From contig CAKSAK010000005.1 in NCBI GenBank assembly GCA_934435205.1, positions 1 to 64,000 of the forward strand: a DNA stretch of 64,000 nucleotides. The letters run 5' to 3'. Both the position numbers and the translations under genes were made by a program. Position 1 is the stretch's first letter, and every line of letters begins with the position of its first letter. Of this stretch, positions 8,291 through 16,259 are shown one piece after another. The DNA is from an uncultured Ruminococcus sp. GTDB lineage: Bacteria; Bacillota; Clostridia; Oscillospirales; Ruminococcaceae. The notes beneath the pieces are model-generated. The model was not told the DNA's origin, searched no databases, and saw only the letters and a program-made list of their open reading frames with translations.

Positions 8291-8809
8291 ATGAAAAAAC
8301 TCTTTTCCGTAATTTTTATGAACTTTTTCGGCTTCGACATGATAATTTTCTTGGTCGCAGTCGCTACTGCCCTCGTCTTTTATCTAACTAAAAAATCGGC
8401 TGATGTTCTCTACAATAAGCTTCATCTTAACATCTTCGTTCCCGACTCAGGCGCTTCCCGCCGTCAGGCAGACAGCGACATTTCGGGCATTCGTGAAACA
8501 GATATCGTTTCTATGCGCAACCGCACAGGAAGCCTTTATTCCCTGTTCGTAAACCTAACAGGAATTTTCCCTCTCTTGGGTATCCTTGGTACTGTTATCT
8601 CACTCCTCGGTATGGTGGGCGACATGACAAACGTTCAGGATAATTTCTACGGCGCTTTGACCTCCACTTTTTGGGGACTTGTGTTTGCTATAATCTTCAA
8701 ATTCCTTGACGGCATAATCTCCGCAAAGATAGAGGATAACGAGAAAAATGTTCAGCTTTATCTTGAAAGAAACAATACCGAACATTCTCAAAGCGGTGAA
8801 CAGCCATGA
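8291..8809 (+). CDS. MotA/TolQ/ExbB-type proton channel subunit
   Basis: A 172-aa membrane protein with three hydrophobic segments (about 15-32, 85-112 and 122-143). The pair FPLLGILGTVISLLGM and STFWGLVFAIIFKFLDG matches the conserved last two helices of the MotA/TolQ/ExbB family, which uses ion flow to drive a partner. The TolQ cytoplasmic loop is here a short segment (about 33-80), so the protein is near the minimum size for the family. Its stop overlaps the next ATG by 4 bases (8806-8809), so it is translationally coupled to an ExbD-like gene. ExbB/TolQ systems normally serve diderm envelopes, so the target in this monoderm is unknown. Confidence 0.8.
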   Translation: MKKLFSVIFMNFFGFDMIIFLVAVATALVFYLTKKSADVLYNKLHLNIFVPDSGASRRQADSDISGIRETDIVSMRNRTGSLYSLFVNLTGIFPLLGILGTVISLLGMVGDMTNVQDNFYGALTSTFWGLVFAIIFKFLDGIISAKIEDNEKNVQLYLERNNTEHSQSGEQP

Positions 8810-9402
8810 ACGGTTTCAGAAAAAATAAGGGCATAGTCCTTGAACTGACTTCCCTCCTTGATGTTATCATGATAATGCTTTTCTGGGTCATGACCGATGT
8901 TTCTGCATCTGCCGATAGTCAGAAAGAGGACGCAAAAGCTCAGGTGCAGGCTGTCACTCAACAGCTTGAAGAGCAGAAGCAAAAGTCTGCTGACGAGCTT
9001 GAAAAGCTCCGTGAGGATATGCAAAAACAGATAGACGAGGCATATAAAAAGGCTGAGAGCATAAACAGCAATGCCGCAAAAAATCAGCAGGCGCTTGACG
9101 GCTACACTCAGGGTATGCTTATCTCACTTGATATGCGAAATGAAAACGGCACTGACAAGCTGTATATTTCCCGAAATGATGAGGATATTATGACCGTGAC
9201 CCCTGATGAAGATATCTCAGGCAGGCTCATATCACTTTTTGAGGGACTCGGTGCGGCAGACGGTGAAGTAATGCTTGCGGCAGTGGTCTATGACGGTGAT
9301 TCTGTGCTTTATCGTAACATGAGAATAGTGGAAAACGCTGTGCAGGCTGTGTCAGACAAATACGAAAATGTTTACTTTACATACATAAACACTTCTAAAT
9401 AG
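8806..9402 (+). CDS. ExbD/TolR-like protein with periplasm-side coiled coil
   Basis: A 198-aa protein. Residues 10-32 (ELTSLLDVIMIMLFWVM) match the single N-terminal helix of ExbD/TolR/MotB, including the Asp used in proton transfer in that family. After it comes a charged, Gln/Glu/Lys-rich coiled coil (about 40-95) and a C-terminal domain (about 100-198) that looks like the ExbD/TolR extracytoplasmic fold. The coiled-coil insertion between helix and domain is unusual for ExbD and more like a stalk. Coupled by ATGA overlap to the upstream channel gene and followed after 14 bases by a third gene, so one operon. Confidence 0.75.
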   Translation: MNGFRKNKGIVLELTSLLDVIMIMLFWVMTDVSASADSQKEDAKAQVQAVTQQLEEQKQKSADELEKLREDMQKQIDEAYKKAESINSNAAKNQQALDGYTQGMLISLDMRNENGTDKLYISRNDEDIMTVTPDEDISGRLISLFEGLGAADGEVMLAAVVYDGDSVLYRNMRIVENAVQAVSDKYENVYFTYINTSK

Positions 9403-9416
9403 AAAGGACAATAAAA

Positions 9417-9938
9417 ATGAGTATTCAGAACGATGTTGAAAAGCTCTACCGCAGTGACCTTGAAAAACAAAGACAAAAGCAGAAAAAGAAAAAGAAGAAA
9501 AAGCTTCTTGGTATCATGCTGATCGTTATTATCATTGCGGCGCTTATTCTTATAATGCAGTATCTTGGACTTGGACTGGGCGGCGGAAAAGGCGAAGGCT
9601 CAGGTGACGGCAAGGACGCAAGTGCTTCCTCCAATGAAGCTTCCGTGACTACCACAACAACAGCAGTGCCAAAGGAATTTTATGACATCAAGGTTTCAGG
9701 AAGCACTTATATAATCGACGAGCGTGTGGTAGATCTTAAAAGTCTTGTTTCCACAGTGAAGCTTATGAGCGACAATGTTATCGTAAGGATAACAGACGAC
9801 AACGCCACAAAGAACACCATGGACGAGCTTAAAAAGGCTCTCACCGACGACGGCAGAGAGTTTACAGAAACAGTTCTTGACGATTCAGCTTTAGATAACA
9901 GCATGGCAGATAATACTGTATCTGAAACTGTCAGATAA
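9417..9938 (+). CDS. Third gene of the ExbB/ExbD-like operon, membrane-anchored
   Basis: A 173-aa protein: a very basic N-terminus (nine consecutive Lys near residues 22-30), one transmembrane helix (about 31-50), a Gly/Ser/Thr-rich linker (about 52-85), then a small domain (about 88-150) with IKVSGSTYIIDERVVDLKSL and VIVRITDDNATKNTMDELKK. That last domain resembles the ExbD/TolR extracytoplasmic domain, where a short strand pair is followed by a pattern of the form V-x-I-x-D. If so, the operon encodes one channel and two ExbD-like partners. The function is inferred; the start ATG follows AAAGGA. Confidence 0.6.
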   Translation: MSIQNDVEKLYRSDLEKQRQKQKKKKKKKLLGIMLIVIIIAALILIMQYLGLGLGGGKGEGSGDGKDASASSNEASVTTTTTAVPKEFYDIKVSGSTYIIDERVVDLKSLVSTVKLMSDNVIVRITDDNATKNTMDELKKALTDDGREFTETVLDDSALDNSMADNTVSETVR

Positions 9939-9942
9939 AATC

Positions 9943-9965
9943 GTAGGGGCGAACAGCGTTCGCCC
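9943..9965. repeat. GTAGGGG palindrome 3
   Basis: GTAGGGGCGAACAGCGTTCGCCC type; arm GGCGAAC. Placed just after the ExbD-like operon, where it could act as a 3' end hairpin. Confidence 0.8.
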
Positions 9966-10091
9966 GTTGATTTGATACTTTTCGACATTCACAAGGCGAA
10001 CAGCATTTGCGTTGCTTGCTATGCTTTTGACAACTCTGGTAGACATAGTTCGCCTGTTTTCTCAGAGAACAGCTAATATAATAAAAATTGG

Positions 10092-10114
10092 GGACGGTCA
10101 AGCCGTCCTCTTTT
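10092..10114 (+). terminator. Hairpin with T run just before the patatin gene
   Basis: GGACGG, TCAA, CCGTCC followed by TCTTTT, ending about 20 bases before the ATG at 10134. It may end transcription from upstream or act as an attenuator in the leader. Confidence 0.55.
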
Positions 10115-10133
10115 CAGAAACAGAGGTAATATC

Positions 10134-10982
10134 ATGCTTGGACTTACATTAGAGGGCGGAGCCAGCAGGACGGTCTATTCCTGCGGAATAATGGACGCTC
10201 TGCTGGAGGATAAAATAATAGCCGATTATGTTATAGGCGTTTCGGCAGGAGCGGCTTTCGGTGTTTCATATTGCTCAGGTCAGACAGGAAGAAATCTCCG
10301 CCTTGCAACTGAGTTTATGGGAACAAAAAAATACATGGGTGCAAGGCATCTTATGGACCCGAAAAACCGATGCTACTATAACCTCGATTATGCCTACAAT
10401 GTTGTGCCTAATGTTGAGCTTCCATTTGATTATGAAGCCTACAGAAACTTCAAGGGAAGATTTTGTGCAGTTGTTACAAACGTAAAAAACGGCAAGGCTG
10501 AATATATGGACGTGCCGAGAGATGATACTCACTGGAATTTGCTTAGAGCCACCTGTGCGCTTCCTTTGCTTTTCCCTGAGATAGAGATAAACGGAGAAAT
10601 GTATATGGACGGTGGTATCTCAGATTCTATACCATATATGCAGGCGATAAAAGCAGGCTGTGACAAAAATATCGTTGTGCTGACCCGACCAAAGGGATAT
10701 GTAAAAACACAAGAGCCTGCCACAAAGCTTGCCATGAAATATTATCACAAGCACCCTGAGTTTGCCGAAGCCCTTGCCACAAGAGCCGAGAGATACAACA
10801 AATGTATCTCAGAGCTTATGGAGCTTAAAGCCGAGGGAAAAGTCTTTGTTTTCACACCAAAGACCACTTTCGGCGTGGGCAGAACAGAGGGCGACCCTGC
10901 AAAGCTGAAAAAGCTTTATGATTACGGCTACGCCCACGCAAAATGGGCAATGGACGATTTGAAAAAATATCTTTGCAAGTAG
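10134..10982 (+). CDS. Patatin-like phospholipase family protein
   Basis: A 282-aa cytoplasmic protein of the bacterial patatin family (RssA/YjjU group). The oxyanion loop LEGGASR (6-12), the nucleophile elbow GVSAG with Ser37, and the dyad Asp in DGGISDSIP (about 160-168) are all present, so it should hydrolyse lipid acyl esters through a Ser-Asp dyad. The first Gly motif is GGASR instead of the commoner GGGxRG. It opens a set of three genes with 15-base and 2-base gaps (phosphoesterase, M20 dipeptidase). The physiological substrate is unknown. Confidence 0.88.
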   Translation: MLGLTLEGGASRTVYSCGIMDALLEDKIIADYVIGVSAGAAFGVSYCSGQTGRNLRLATEFMGTKKYMGARHLMDPKNRCYYNLDYAYNVVPNVELPFDYEAYRNFKGRFCAVVTNVKNGKAEYMDVPRDDTHWNLLRATCALPLLFPEIEINGEMYMDGGISDSIPYMQAIKAGCDKNIVVLTRPKGYVKTQEPATKLAMKYYHKHPEFAEALATRAERYNKCISELMELKAEGKVFVFTPKTTFGVGRTEGDPAKLKKLYDYGYAHAKWAMDDLKKYLCK

Positions 10983-10997
10983 GAATGAGGTAATAAA

Positions 10998-11855
10998 ATG
11001 TCATACAAGCTGCCGCTTTTTGCTGCCACCGCATTTCTGGGCGGTTATATGCTTATTTCAAACAGACAGCTAAGGGTAAACGAATATGAGCTGAAAGTAT
11101 CAAAGCTTCCTGAGAATTTTGTTGGTAAAAAGATACTTCTTCTTGCAGACCTGCACAAGAAGCGTTACGGGGATAATTTCAACAATCTCGTAAATTCCTG
11201 TATTGCCGCTGAGCCTGACTTTATTTTCTTTGCAGGTGATCTTTACAGCCGTGATGAAACGGACATGATCCCAAAGCTTGCCCTTATGAAAAGGCTAAAG
11301 CATATCGCACCAACCTATTATATTTTCGGCAACCACGAAACAGACAACATGGACAATGCCGAAGCCCTTGCTTTGAAGCTCACTGAATGTGGGGTACACG
11401 TTCTGCGAAACAACATGGAGCAGATAAAAATAGGCGAGGATCACATAAATATATACGGCACTCAGCTTCCACAAAGATTTTACCGCAACGAAGATTTTTC
11501 ACATCACGATCTTCCTCGGCTCACAAAGGACGAGCTTACAAAGCTTTTAGGCGAGCCTGACAAGAGCGAATGTAACTTTTTGCTTTCCCATACGCCGCTG
11601 GCTTTCCATGCTTATGCGGACTGGGGAGCAGATGTGACATTTTCGGGTCACTGCCACGGGGGCGTTATAAGATTGCCTTTTATTGGCGGAATACTTTCTC
11701 CTGAGCGGAAATTCTTTCCACGATACACAAAGGGCATTTACGGGCTTGACGCTGAGCAAGGCTTGGCGAAGCTTGCTGTTACGGCAGGACTTGGAAAATT
11801 CAGGCTTAATAATCCCTCGGAAATAATGATTTGCACACTTGAAAGGCAGGAATAA
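10998..11855 (+). CDS. YkuE-like metallophosphoesterase
   Basis: A 285-aa calcineurin-like phosphoesterase. An N-terminal hydrophobic segment (about 1-20) suggests a membrane anchor. The metal-binding blocks are in order: ADLHKKRYG (the usual DxH written as D-L-H), FAGDLYSRD, FGNHETDN, LSHTP and FSGHCHGG. The closest known group is Bacillus YkuE and its relatives, exported or anchored enzymes; some members act on lipid head groups such as UDP-diacylglucosamine. The substrate here is not determined. It is between the patatin and dipeptidase genes in the same operon. Confidence 0.88.
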   Translation: MSYKLPLFAATAFLGGYMLISNRQLRVNEYELKVSKLPENFVGKKILLLADLHKKRYGDNFNNLVNSCIAAEPDFIFFAGDLYSRDETDMIPKLALMKRLKHIAPTYYIFGNHETDNMDNAEALALKLTECGVHVLRNNMEQIKIGEDHINIYGTQLPQRFYRNEDFSHHDLPRLTKDELTKLLGEPDKSECNFLLSHTPLAFHAYADWGADVTFSGHCHGGVIRLPFIGGILSPERKFFPRYTKGIYGLDAEQGLAKLAVTAGLGKFRLNNPSEIMICTLERQE

Positions 11856-11857
11856 AT

Positions 11858-13147
11858 ATGTATCAGAAACAATTTGCAGAATATTTTGACAAGCACATGG
11901 AGGAGATACTCCGTGACCTTGACGAGATAATCTCTATCGAGAGCGTAGGCGACATAAACGCCCCTGTTAAGCCATTTGGCGAGGGGTCGAGAAAGGCTCT
12001 TGAATGGGGTAAAGCTTATCTTGAAAAGCTCGGCATGACAACAAAGGACTTTGACGGCTATGCTGTTCACGGTGATTTTTACCAAAACGGGGAATGTAAG
12101 CTTGCTGTGCTTTCACATCTTGACACTGTTCCCGCAGGCGAGGGCTGGAGCTATCCGCCTTTCAAGATGACGGAAGCTGACGGAAAGCTTTTCGGCAGAG
12201 GAACAATAGACGATAAGGGTCCGAGCGTTGCTGTGCTGTGGGCTGTAAAGGCTATCAGAGAGCTTAACATTCCTATAAAAAAGAACTTCCGTGTTATTTT
12301 CGGCGGCAATGAAGAGGGCGGCTGTGAGGACATGGAATATTATGAGAGCAAACAGCCTTTCCCTGAAATGGTGTTCACACCTGACGGCTCTTTCCCTGTG
12401 CTCAACTGCGAAAAGGGCATGGTGCATCTTACTTTCTCTGCTGAATTTTCAGAGGATAAGATAGCTGAGATAAAGGGCGGAAGCGTTATAAACGCTATCC
12501 CTGACAAGTGCATTGTTAAGTTTGCTGACGGCAGTGAAAAGGTCATCAGAGGAAAATCGTCACATGGGTCAAGACCTGAAAACGGCGACAATGCGGTGAC
12601 GAAATTTGTGGCAGAATACAAAAATGAAAACGCTCTCCTTGGTGGATTGGCTGAGCTTTTCCCACACGGAGAATGCAACGGAAAGTCCTGCGGTCTTGGT
12701 TTTTCAGACGATGTATCAGGAGAAATGACCTGTGCGCTGACTATCCTTAAAACTGAGGGTGGCAGGCTTCATGGAGGCATCGACATACGCTTCCCTATTG
12801 ACAAGACGCTTGCTGAGATAAGCGGTATCATTACTTCGGCACTTGAAAGCAAGTGCTTCAAGGTGGACGAGCTTGACGGAATGGAGCCCCATTATGTTGA
12901 CGAAAACAGCGAATTTGTTCAGACTTTGCTCAGAGTATACGAAAAGGTCAAGGGCGAAAAGGGAAAATGTATCGCTGAGGGCGGAATAACCTACGTTCAC
13001 AACACAAATGGCGGTGTTGCTTTCGGTGCGGAATTTCCTGAGGAAAACAACAATATGCATGGAGCTGACGAGCATATTTCTATGGAAACTTTCAAAATAA
13101 ATCTGAATATGTATGCTAACGCTATTGCAGAGCTTTGCGGTGAATAA
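11858..13147 (+). CDS. M20-family dipeptidase (Sapep/PepV-like)
   Basis: A 429-aa zinc peptidase. The first metal site SHLDTVPAGEGW (His and Asp) and the second segment GRGTIDDKGP are typical of M20, followed by the catalytic Glu pair in GGNEEGGCEDME. The dimerisation/lid domain lies about 180-320 and the final metal His is in NMHGADEHIS. Length and motifs fit the Sapep/PepV dipeptidases, which cleave dipeptides with broad specificity in the cytoplasm. It begins 2 bases after the phosphoesterase stop, so the three genes are one transcript. A new promoter follows for the next gene. Confidence 0.9.
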   Translation: MYQKQFAEYFDKHMEEILRDLDEIISIESVGDINAPVKPFGEGSRKALEWGKAYLEKLGMTTKDFDGYAVHGDFYQNGECKLAVLSHLDTVPAGEGWSYPPFKMTEADGKLFGRGTIDDKGPSVAVLWAVKAIRELNIPIKKNFRVIFGGNEEGGCEDMEYYESKQPFPEMVFTPDGSFPVLNCEKGMVHLTFSAEFSEDKIAEIKGGSVINAIPDKCIVKFADGSEKVIRGKSSHGSRPENGDNAVTKFVAEYKNENALLGGLAELFPHGECNGKSCGLGFSDDVSGEMTCALTILKTEGGRLHGGIDIRFPIDKTLAEISGIITSALESKCFKVDELDGMEPHYVDENSEFVQTLLRVYEKVKGEKGKCIAEGGITYVHNTNGGVAFGAEFPEENNNMHGADEHISMETFKINLNMYANAIAELCGE

Positions 13148-13164
13148 TTGGGCGTGCATGGCTC

Positions 13165-13193
13165 TTGACAAAGTGGGTTTTTAGTGGTATACT
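13165..13193 (+). promoter_or_regulatory. Promoter of the prephenate dehydrogenase gene
   Basis: TTGACA (13165-13170), 17 bases, TATACT (13188-13193), 51 bases before the start codon. Confidence 0.85.
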
Positions 13194-13243
13194 TTATTGC
13201 ATAAAAGCTTAAAAGCGTAAAAGCAAAAGGAGCATGACGGACA

Positions 13244-14083
13244 ATGAAGATTTGTATAGTTGGACTTGGACTTATAGGTGGTTCGCTTGCCAAGGCAATA
13301 AAAAAGAACACTCACGAGAGCTGTTTCGGTATAGATATTGACAGGGGTACCATAGCCGGTGCGCTGGCGCAGGAGGCTATTGACGGAGAGATGGCCATTG
13401 ACGACCTTGCAGGCTGTGACGTTGTTATCGTGGGACTTCACCCTGAGGCTACCATAAAATTCATCACGGAGAACGCAGGCAAGTTCAAAAAGGGCGGTAT
13501 CGTGCTTGACACCTGCGGTGTAAAGGGCGAGATAGTCAGAGCGGTTGAGGACGTTTGCATAGAAAACGGAGTAAACTTTTTAGGCTGTCACCCTATGGCA
13601 GGACGTGAATTTTCGGGCTTTGCATACTCGGTAGACAATCTTTTTGAAAAAGCAAGCTTCATAATGACGCCTACTGACAGAACGCCTATGAGGGTGGTGC
13701 AGGAGATATCAAGGCTTGCATACAACATAGGTTTTGCGAAGGTGGTAGTTTCAAACATTGAGGAGCATGACAGAGTCATTGCGTTCACTTCTCAGCTTGC
13801 ACACGTTGTATCAAGCTCCTATGTAAAAAGCCCTAGTCTTTTGAAGCAGGCAGGCTTTTCGGCAGGTTCTTTCAAAGACCTTACGAGAGTTGCAAAGCTC
13901 AACGAGGATATGTGGACGGAGCTTTTCCTTATGAACCGTGATCCGCTGGTGGACGAGATAGAGCATATAATTGCGAGGTTGACGGAGTATCGTGACGCTA
14001 TTGCGAATAATGACGCTCAAAGGTTGCATGACCTGCTTAAAGAGGGTCGAGAGCTTAAGGAATTGTCTAATAATAGTAAATAA
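13244..14083 (+). CDS. tyrA: Prephenate dehydrogenase
   Basis: A 279-aa NAD(P)-dependent enzyme of tyrosine synthesis, converting prephenate to 4-hydroxyphenylpyruvate. The Rossmann motif GLGLIGGS (7-14) and the acidic GIDID after the second strand indicate NAD binding. The prephenate-site segment GCHPMAGREFSGF (near residue 117) and the all-alpha C-terminal dimerisation domain with SSSYVKSPSLLKQAGFSAG are typical. There is no fused chorismate mutase and no C-terminal ACT domain, so feedback control by tyrosine through ACT is not expected. It has its own consensus promoter and terminator, so it is monocistronic. Confidence 0.92.
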   Translation: MKICIVGLGLIGGSLAKAIKKNTHESCFGIDIDRGTIAGALAQEAIDGEMAIDDLAGCDVVIVGLHPEATIKFITENAGKFKKGGIVLDTCGVKGEIVRAVEDVCIENGVNFLGCHPMAGREFSGFAYSVDNLFEKASFIMTPTDRTPMRVVQEISRLAYNIGFAKVVVSNIEEHDRVIAFTSQLAHVVSSSYVKSPSLLKQAGFSAGSFKDLTRVAKLNEDMWTELFLMNRDPLVDEIEHIIARLTEYRDAIANNDAQRLHDLLKEGRELKELSNNSK

Positions 14084-14101
14084 GATAACAGTAAATGGGG
14101 A

Positions 14102-14136
14102 ACAGCTGTGCAGGAGAACTGTACGGCTGTTTTTTT
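14102..14136 (+). terminator. Terminator of tyrA
   Basis: ACAGC (14102) pairs with GCTGT, with inner CAG/CTG pairing, followed by seven T. Confidence 0.7.
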
Positions 14137-14149
14137 GCGCACAAAAAAG

Positions 14150-14395
14150 CGAGAGATAAAGCGCAGGCGGGGGCCCGACGCTAGAGGGCTTGTGGGGTCA
14201 AGGGGTAAAGCCCCTGCGGAGTTTGAGGCAGAGCCTCATTCGGCGACAGCCGACCAAGCGGTGCAGATAGGCAATAGAAGAATAGCAAAGTAAAGAATAA
14301 AACAAAGCGGTGTCGGAGTGTAAAACTCTGCACCGCTTTTTGTTGTTTCTTTTACAAACTTTCCTCGCAAAGAGCGACAGCGATTTTGCGGCACG
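14150..14395 (-). repeat. Composite hairpin element, copy B
   Basis: Reverse orientation relative to copies A and D. From left: AGCGAGAGATAAAGCGC, GGGCCCGACGCTAGAGGGC, GGGGTAAAGCCCC, GAGGCAGAGCCTC, GGCGACAGCC, GCGGTGCAG, then a terminator hairpin (14305-14341) and the CGCAAAGAGCG...GCGATTTTGCGG hairpin. It lies between the convergent genes tyrA and the cohesin-like gene. Confidence 0.85.
14305..14341 (+). terminator. Terminator-like hairpin inside composite element B
   Basis: AAAGCGGTG pairs with CACCGCTTT, with an inner GGAGT/ACTC stem, and a T run follows. The same structure occurs in copy C. Confidence 0.7.
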
Positions 14396-14427
14396 GCAAA
14401 GTTGCAGTTAAAATGTGCGGATAGATA

Positions 14428-14457
14428 CAAAAAAGGCGGCTAAAAAAACCGCCTTTT
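14428..14457 (-). terminator. Terminator of the cohesin-like protein gene
   Basis: AAAAGGCGG (14431-14439) pairs with CCGCCTTTT (14449-14457); on the minus strand a T run follows. It ends 3 bases from the stop codon and could work both ways. Confidence 0.85.
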
Positions 14458-14459
14458 GT

Positions 14460-15668
14460 TTATTCTTCTGTGTCTGTATCGTCTGTGCTATCAGGCTCTT
14501 CTGTATCGTCCGCTTCGTCTGGTTCGTCATTTTCGTCAGGCTCGGCTTCGTTGGTATCGTCGCTTTCGTCTGTATCGTGGATATCTTTATCATTATCCTT
14601 GTTGGCTGACTTATTGTCGCCTACCGTTTTGTTTTTCACTATCATAAGATACTCAGCGGCAATAAGAGCTACGCACAAAACACAGACCACTGCGATAATT
14701 GCGCCCATTGATGAACCGCTCTTTTCTTCCGACACCGGACTTGCGGCTTTTGAGGTCACTTCTGCTTCTGAGCTTTCAAGCTTCACGGCTTCAGGCTCTT
14801 TTATCACTATTTTAAAATGCCCTACTGAGCCGTCCTTATAAACAATGTCTATCTTTGTTTCGCCTGTGCTGAGGGTCTGGAACTTGCCATCCTCGAATAT
14901 AAGCACCTCGCCGTTGGCTACTGTTACGCTGTCAACATCTGTAAGTCCTATGTCCTCTGGTGCGATAGGGTACTTGGAATAGTCAACGTCTATTTCGATA
15001 TAATCGCTGTCGTCCTCCTGAACGTCTGCGGCGTCCTGATACTTGACGATACCATTCTCTACCTGATTTGATATGGCATTGAGGTTTTCGTCATCAAGAG
15101 AATTTACTGTGAGATAAAGCACTGTTGAGGTGAGCTTTTCGTCTGCGACTTTGAAATGGAGGGTCGCATAATCACCGTCAAAATCTGTGCCGTCTGCATT
15201 AACATAGTTGTAGACAAACTTCCCTGCAAAGGCGTTGTCAACTGCCATGCCCCCTGCTTTATCATTTGTATCGCACTTTTCAAACTCAATAAGGCTATCG
15301 TCATAGCCCACGGAGATAGAGGCGTTTGAGATAAGGTGGTCGGACTGTATATTTATTTTCGCTGTGAACTTTTTGTCCTTTACCTCGCTGACCACAAGCT
15401 TTACCACTGTCGGAGTTGAAGTCGGAGCGACCGGAACATAGGAATAAGATGTGGTAGTTCCCCATGTGGTGGTTTCCCATGTCTGAGCTGTGGTAGTTGT
15501 AGTCGTTTCAGTATCCTCCCACTGAGGCTGAGCGGTAGTGGTTGTTTCCGGTACAGGATCTGTGACTGGCACATCGGTGGTCACAGGCGTTTCGGGATCA
15601 GCGAAACACACTGAGGTCATTGCCATGACCGCTGCGAAAAATCCCACTGTTACTTTCTTGAAATCCAT
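14460..15668 (-). CDS. Membrane-anchored surface protein with cohesin-like domain
   Basis: A 402-aa exported protein: signal peptide (about 1-23), Pro/Thr-rich linker (about 25-85, many TTTT runs), a beta-sandwich domain (about 88-215), a second small beta domain (about 222-295, ending LSTGETKIDIVYKDGS, similar to Big-type bacterial immunoglobulin folds), a transmembrane helix (about 320-344) and a very acidic cytoplasmic tail of 58 residues made mostly of Asp, Glu, Asn and Thr. The first domain has cohesin features: KKFTAKINIQSDHLISNASI, YDDSLIEFEKCD and the later ATLHFKVADEK. Cohesins bind dockerins in cellulosomes or amylosomes; binding here is inferred. No dockerin gene is in the window. 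Confidence 0.65.
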   Translation of the reverse strand: MDFKKVTVGFFAAVMAMTSVCFADPETPVTTDVPVTDPVPETTTTAQPQWEDTETTTTTTAQTWETTTWGTTTSYSYVPVAPTSTPTVVKLVVSEVKDKKFTAKINIQSDHLISNASISVGYDDSLIEFEKCDTNDKAGGMAVDNAFAGKFVYNYVNADGTDFDGDYATLHFKVADEKLTSTVLYLTVNSLDDENLNAISNQVENGIVKYQDAADVQEDDSDYIEIDVDYSKYPIAPEDIGLTDVDSVTVANGEVLIFEDGKFQTLSTGETKIDIVYKDGSVGHFKIVIKEPEAVKLESSEAEVTSKAASPVSEEKSGSSMGAIIAVVCVLCVALIAAEYLMIVKNKTVGDNKSANKDNDKDIHDTDESDDTNEAEPDENDEPDEADDTEEPDSTDDTDTEE

Positions 15669-15704
15669 TATTTACTCTCCTGATATTGTTTTTGCCGTAA
15701 ACAA

Positions 15705-15731
15705 GGGCTGCCGCCATAAAGACCGCAGCCC
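15705..15731 (-). terminator. Weak terminator-like hairpin after the cyclophilin gene
   Basis: GGGCTGC pairs with GCAGCCC around a 13-base loop; on the minus strand only TTGTTT follows, so termination may be incomplete. Confidence 0.4.
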
Positions 15732-15747
15732 ATGATTTTCCTTTTTA

Positions 15748-16224
15748 TTAGTCCTCGATAAGAGTTACTTTCTTCATGACCTGATCTACAAGCGGCTTAT
15801 CGTTGAAATTTACTTCAACTGCTGCGATCTCGTCAACAACGTCCATGCCCTCGACTACCTTGCCGAATGCTGCATACTGGCCGTTAAGGTGAGGAGCGTC
15901 CTGATGCATGATAAAGAACTGTGAGCTTGCTGAATTTGGCATTGCTGAACGTGCCATTGAGATAACGCCTCTTGTATGCTTGAGGTCGTTACGAACGCCA
16001 TTGGCAAGGAACTCGCCCTTTATCTTCTCTTTTGCACCGCCCATGCCTGTTCCCGTTGGGTCACCGCCCTGTATCATAAAGCCTGAGATAACTCTATGAA
16101 AAATAAGTCCGTCATAGAAGCCCTCTTTAACAAGCTTCTCAAAATTTGCAACTGTGATAGGCGCAACGTCAGGATAAAGCTCGATCTTGATATTCTTTCC
16201 GTTTGCCATTTCTATATTTACCAT
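15748..16224 (-). CDS. Peptidyl-prolyl cis-trans isomerase, cyclophilin type
   Basis: A 158-aa single-domain cyclophilin without signal peptide, so cytoplasmic. The catalytic Arg segment FHRVISGFMIQGGDPTGTG (about 43-61), the SARSAMPNSASSQFFIM block (about 91-107) and HLNGQYAAFGKVVEGMDVV are complete. It speeds folding by isomerising X-Pro bonds. The ATG follows TAAGGAG. It is the last gene of a leftward set with two unknown proteins upstream (16260-16769 and 16829-17533), separated by 35 and 59 bases. Confidence 0.93.
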   Translation of the reverse strand: MVNIEMANGKNIKIELYPDVAPITVANFEKLVKEGFYDGLIFHRVISGFMIQGGDPTGTGMGGAKEKIKGEFLANGVRNDLKHTRGVISMARSAMPNSASSQFFIMHQDAPHLNGQYAAFGKVVEGMDVVDEIAAVEVNFNDKPLVDQVMKKVTLIED

Positions 16225-16259
16225 GTTAATACTCTCCTTATTATCTGTTAATACAAAAT

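Noticed and set aside
8291..9938. Zorya defence system
   Set aside because: ZorA is much longer with a tail, and ZorB carries an OmpA-like wall-binding domain; neither those nor ZorC/D/E genes are present.
12716..13171. 151-codon minus ORF within the dipeptidase gene
   Set aside because: It mirrors the conserved M20 C-terminus and runs through the tyrA promoter region.
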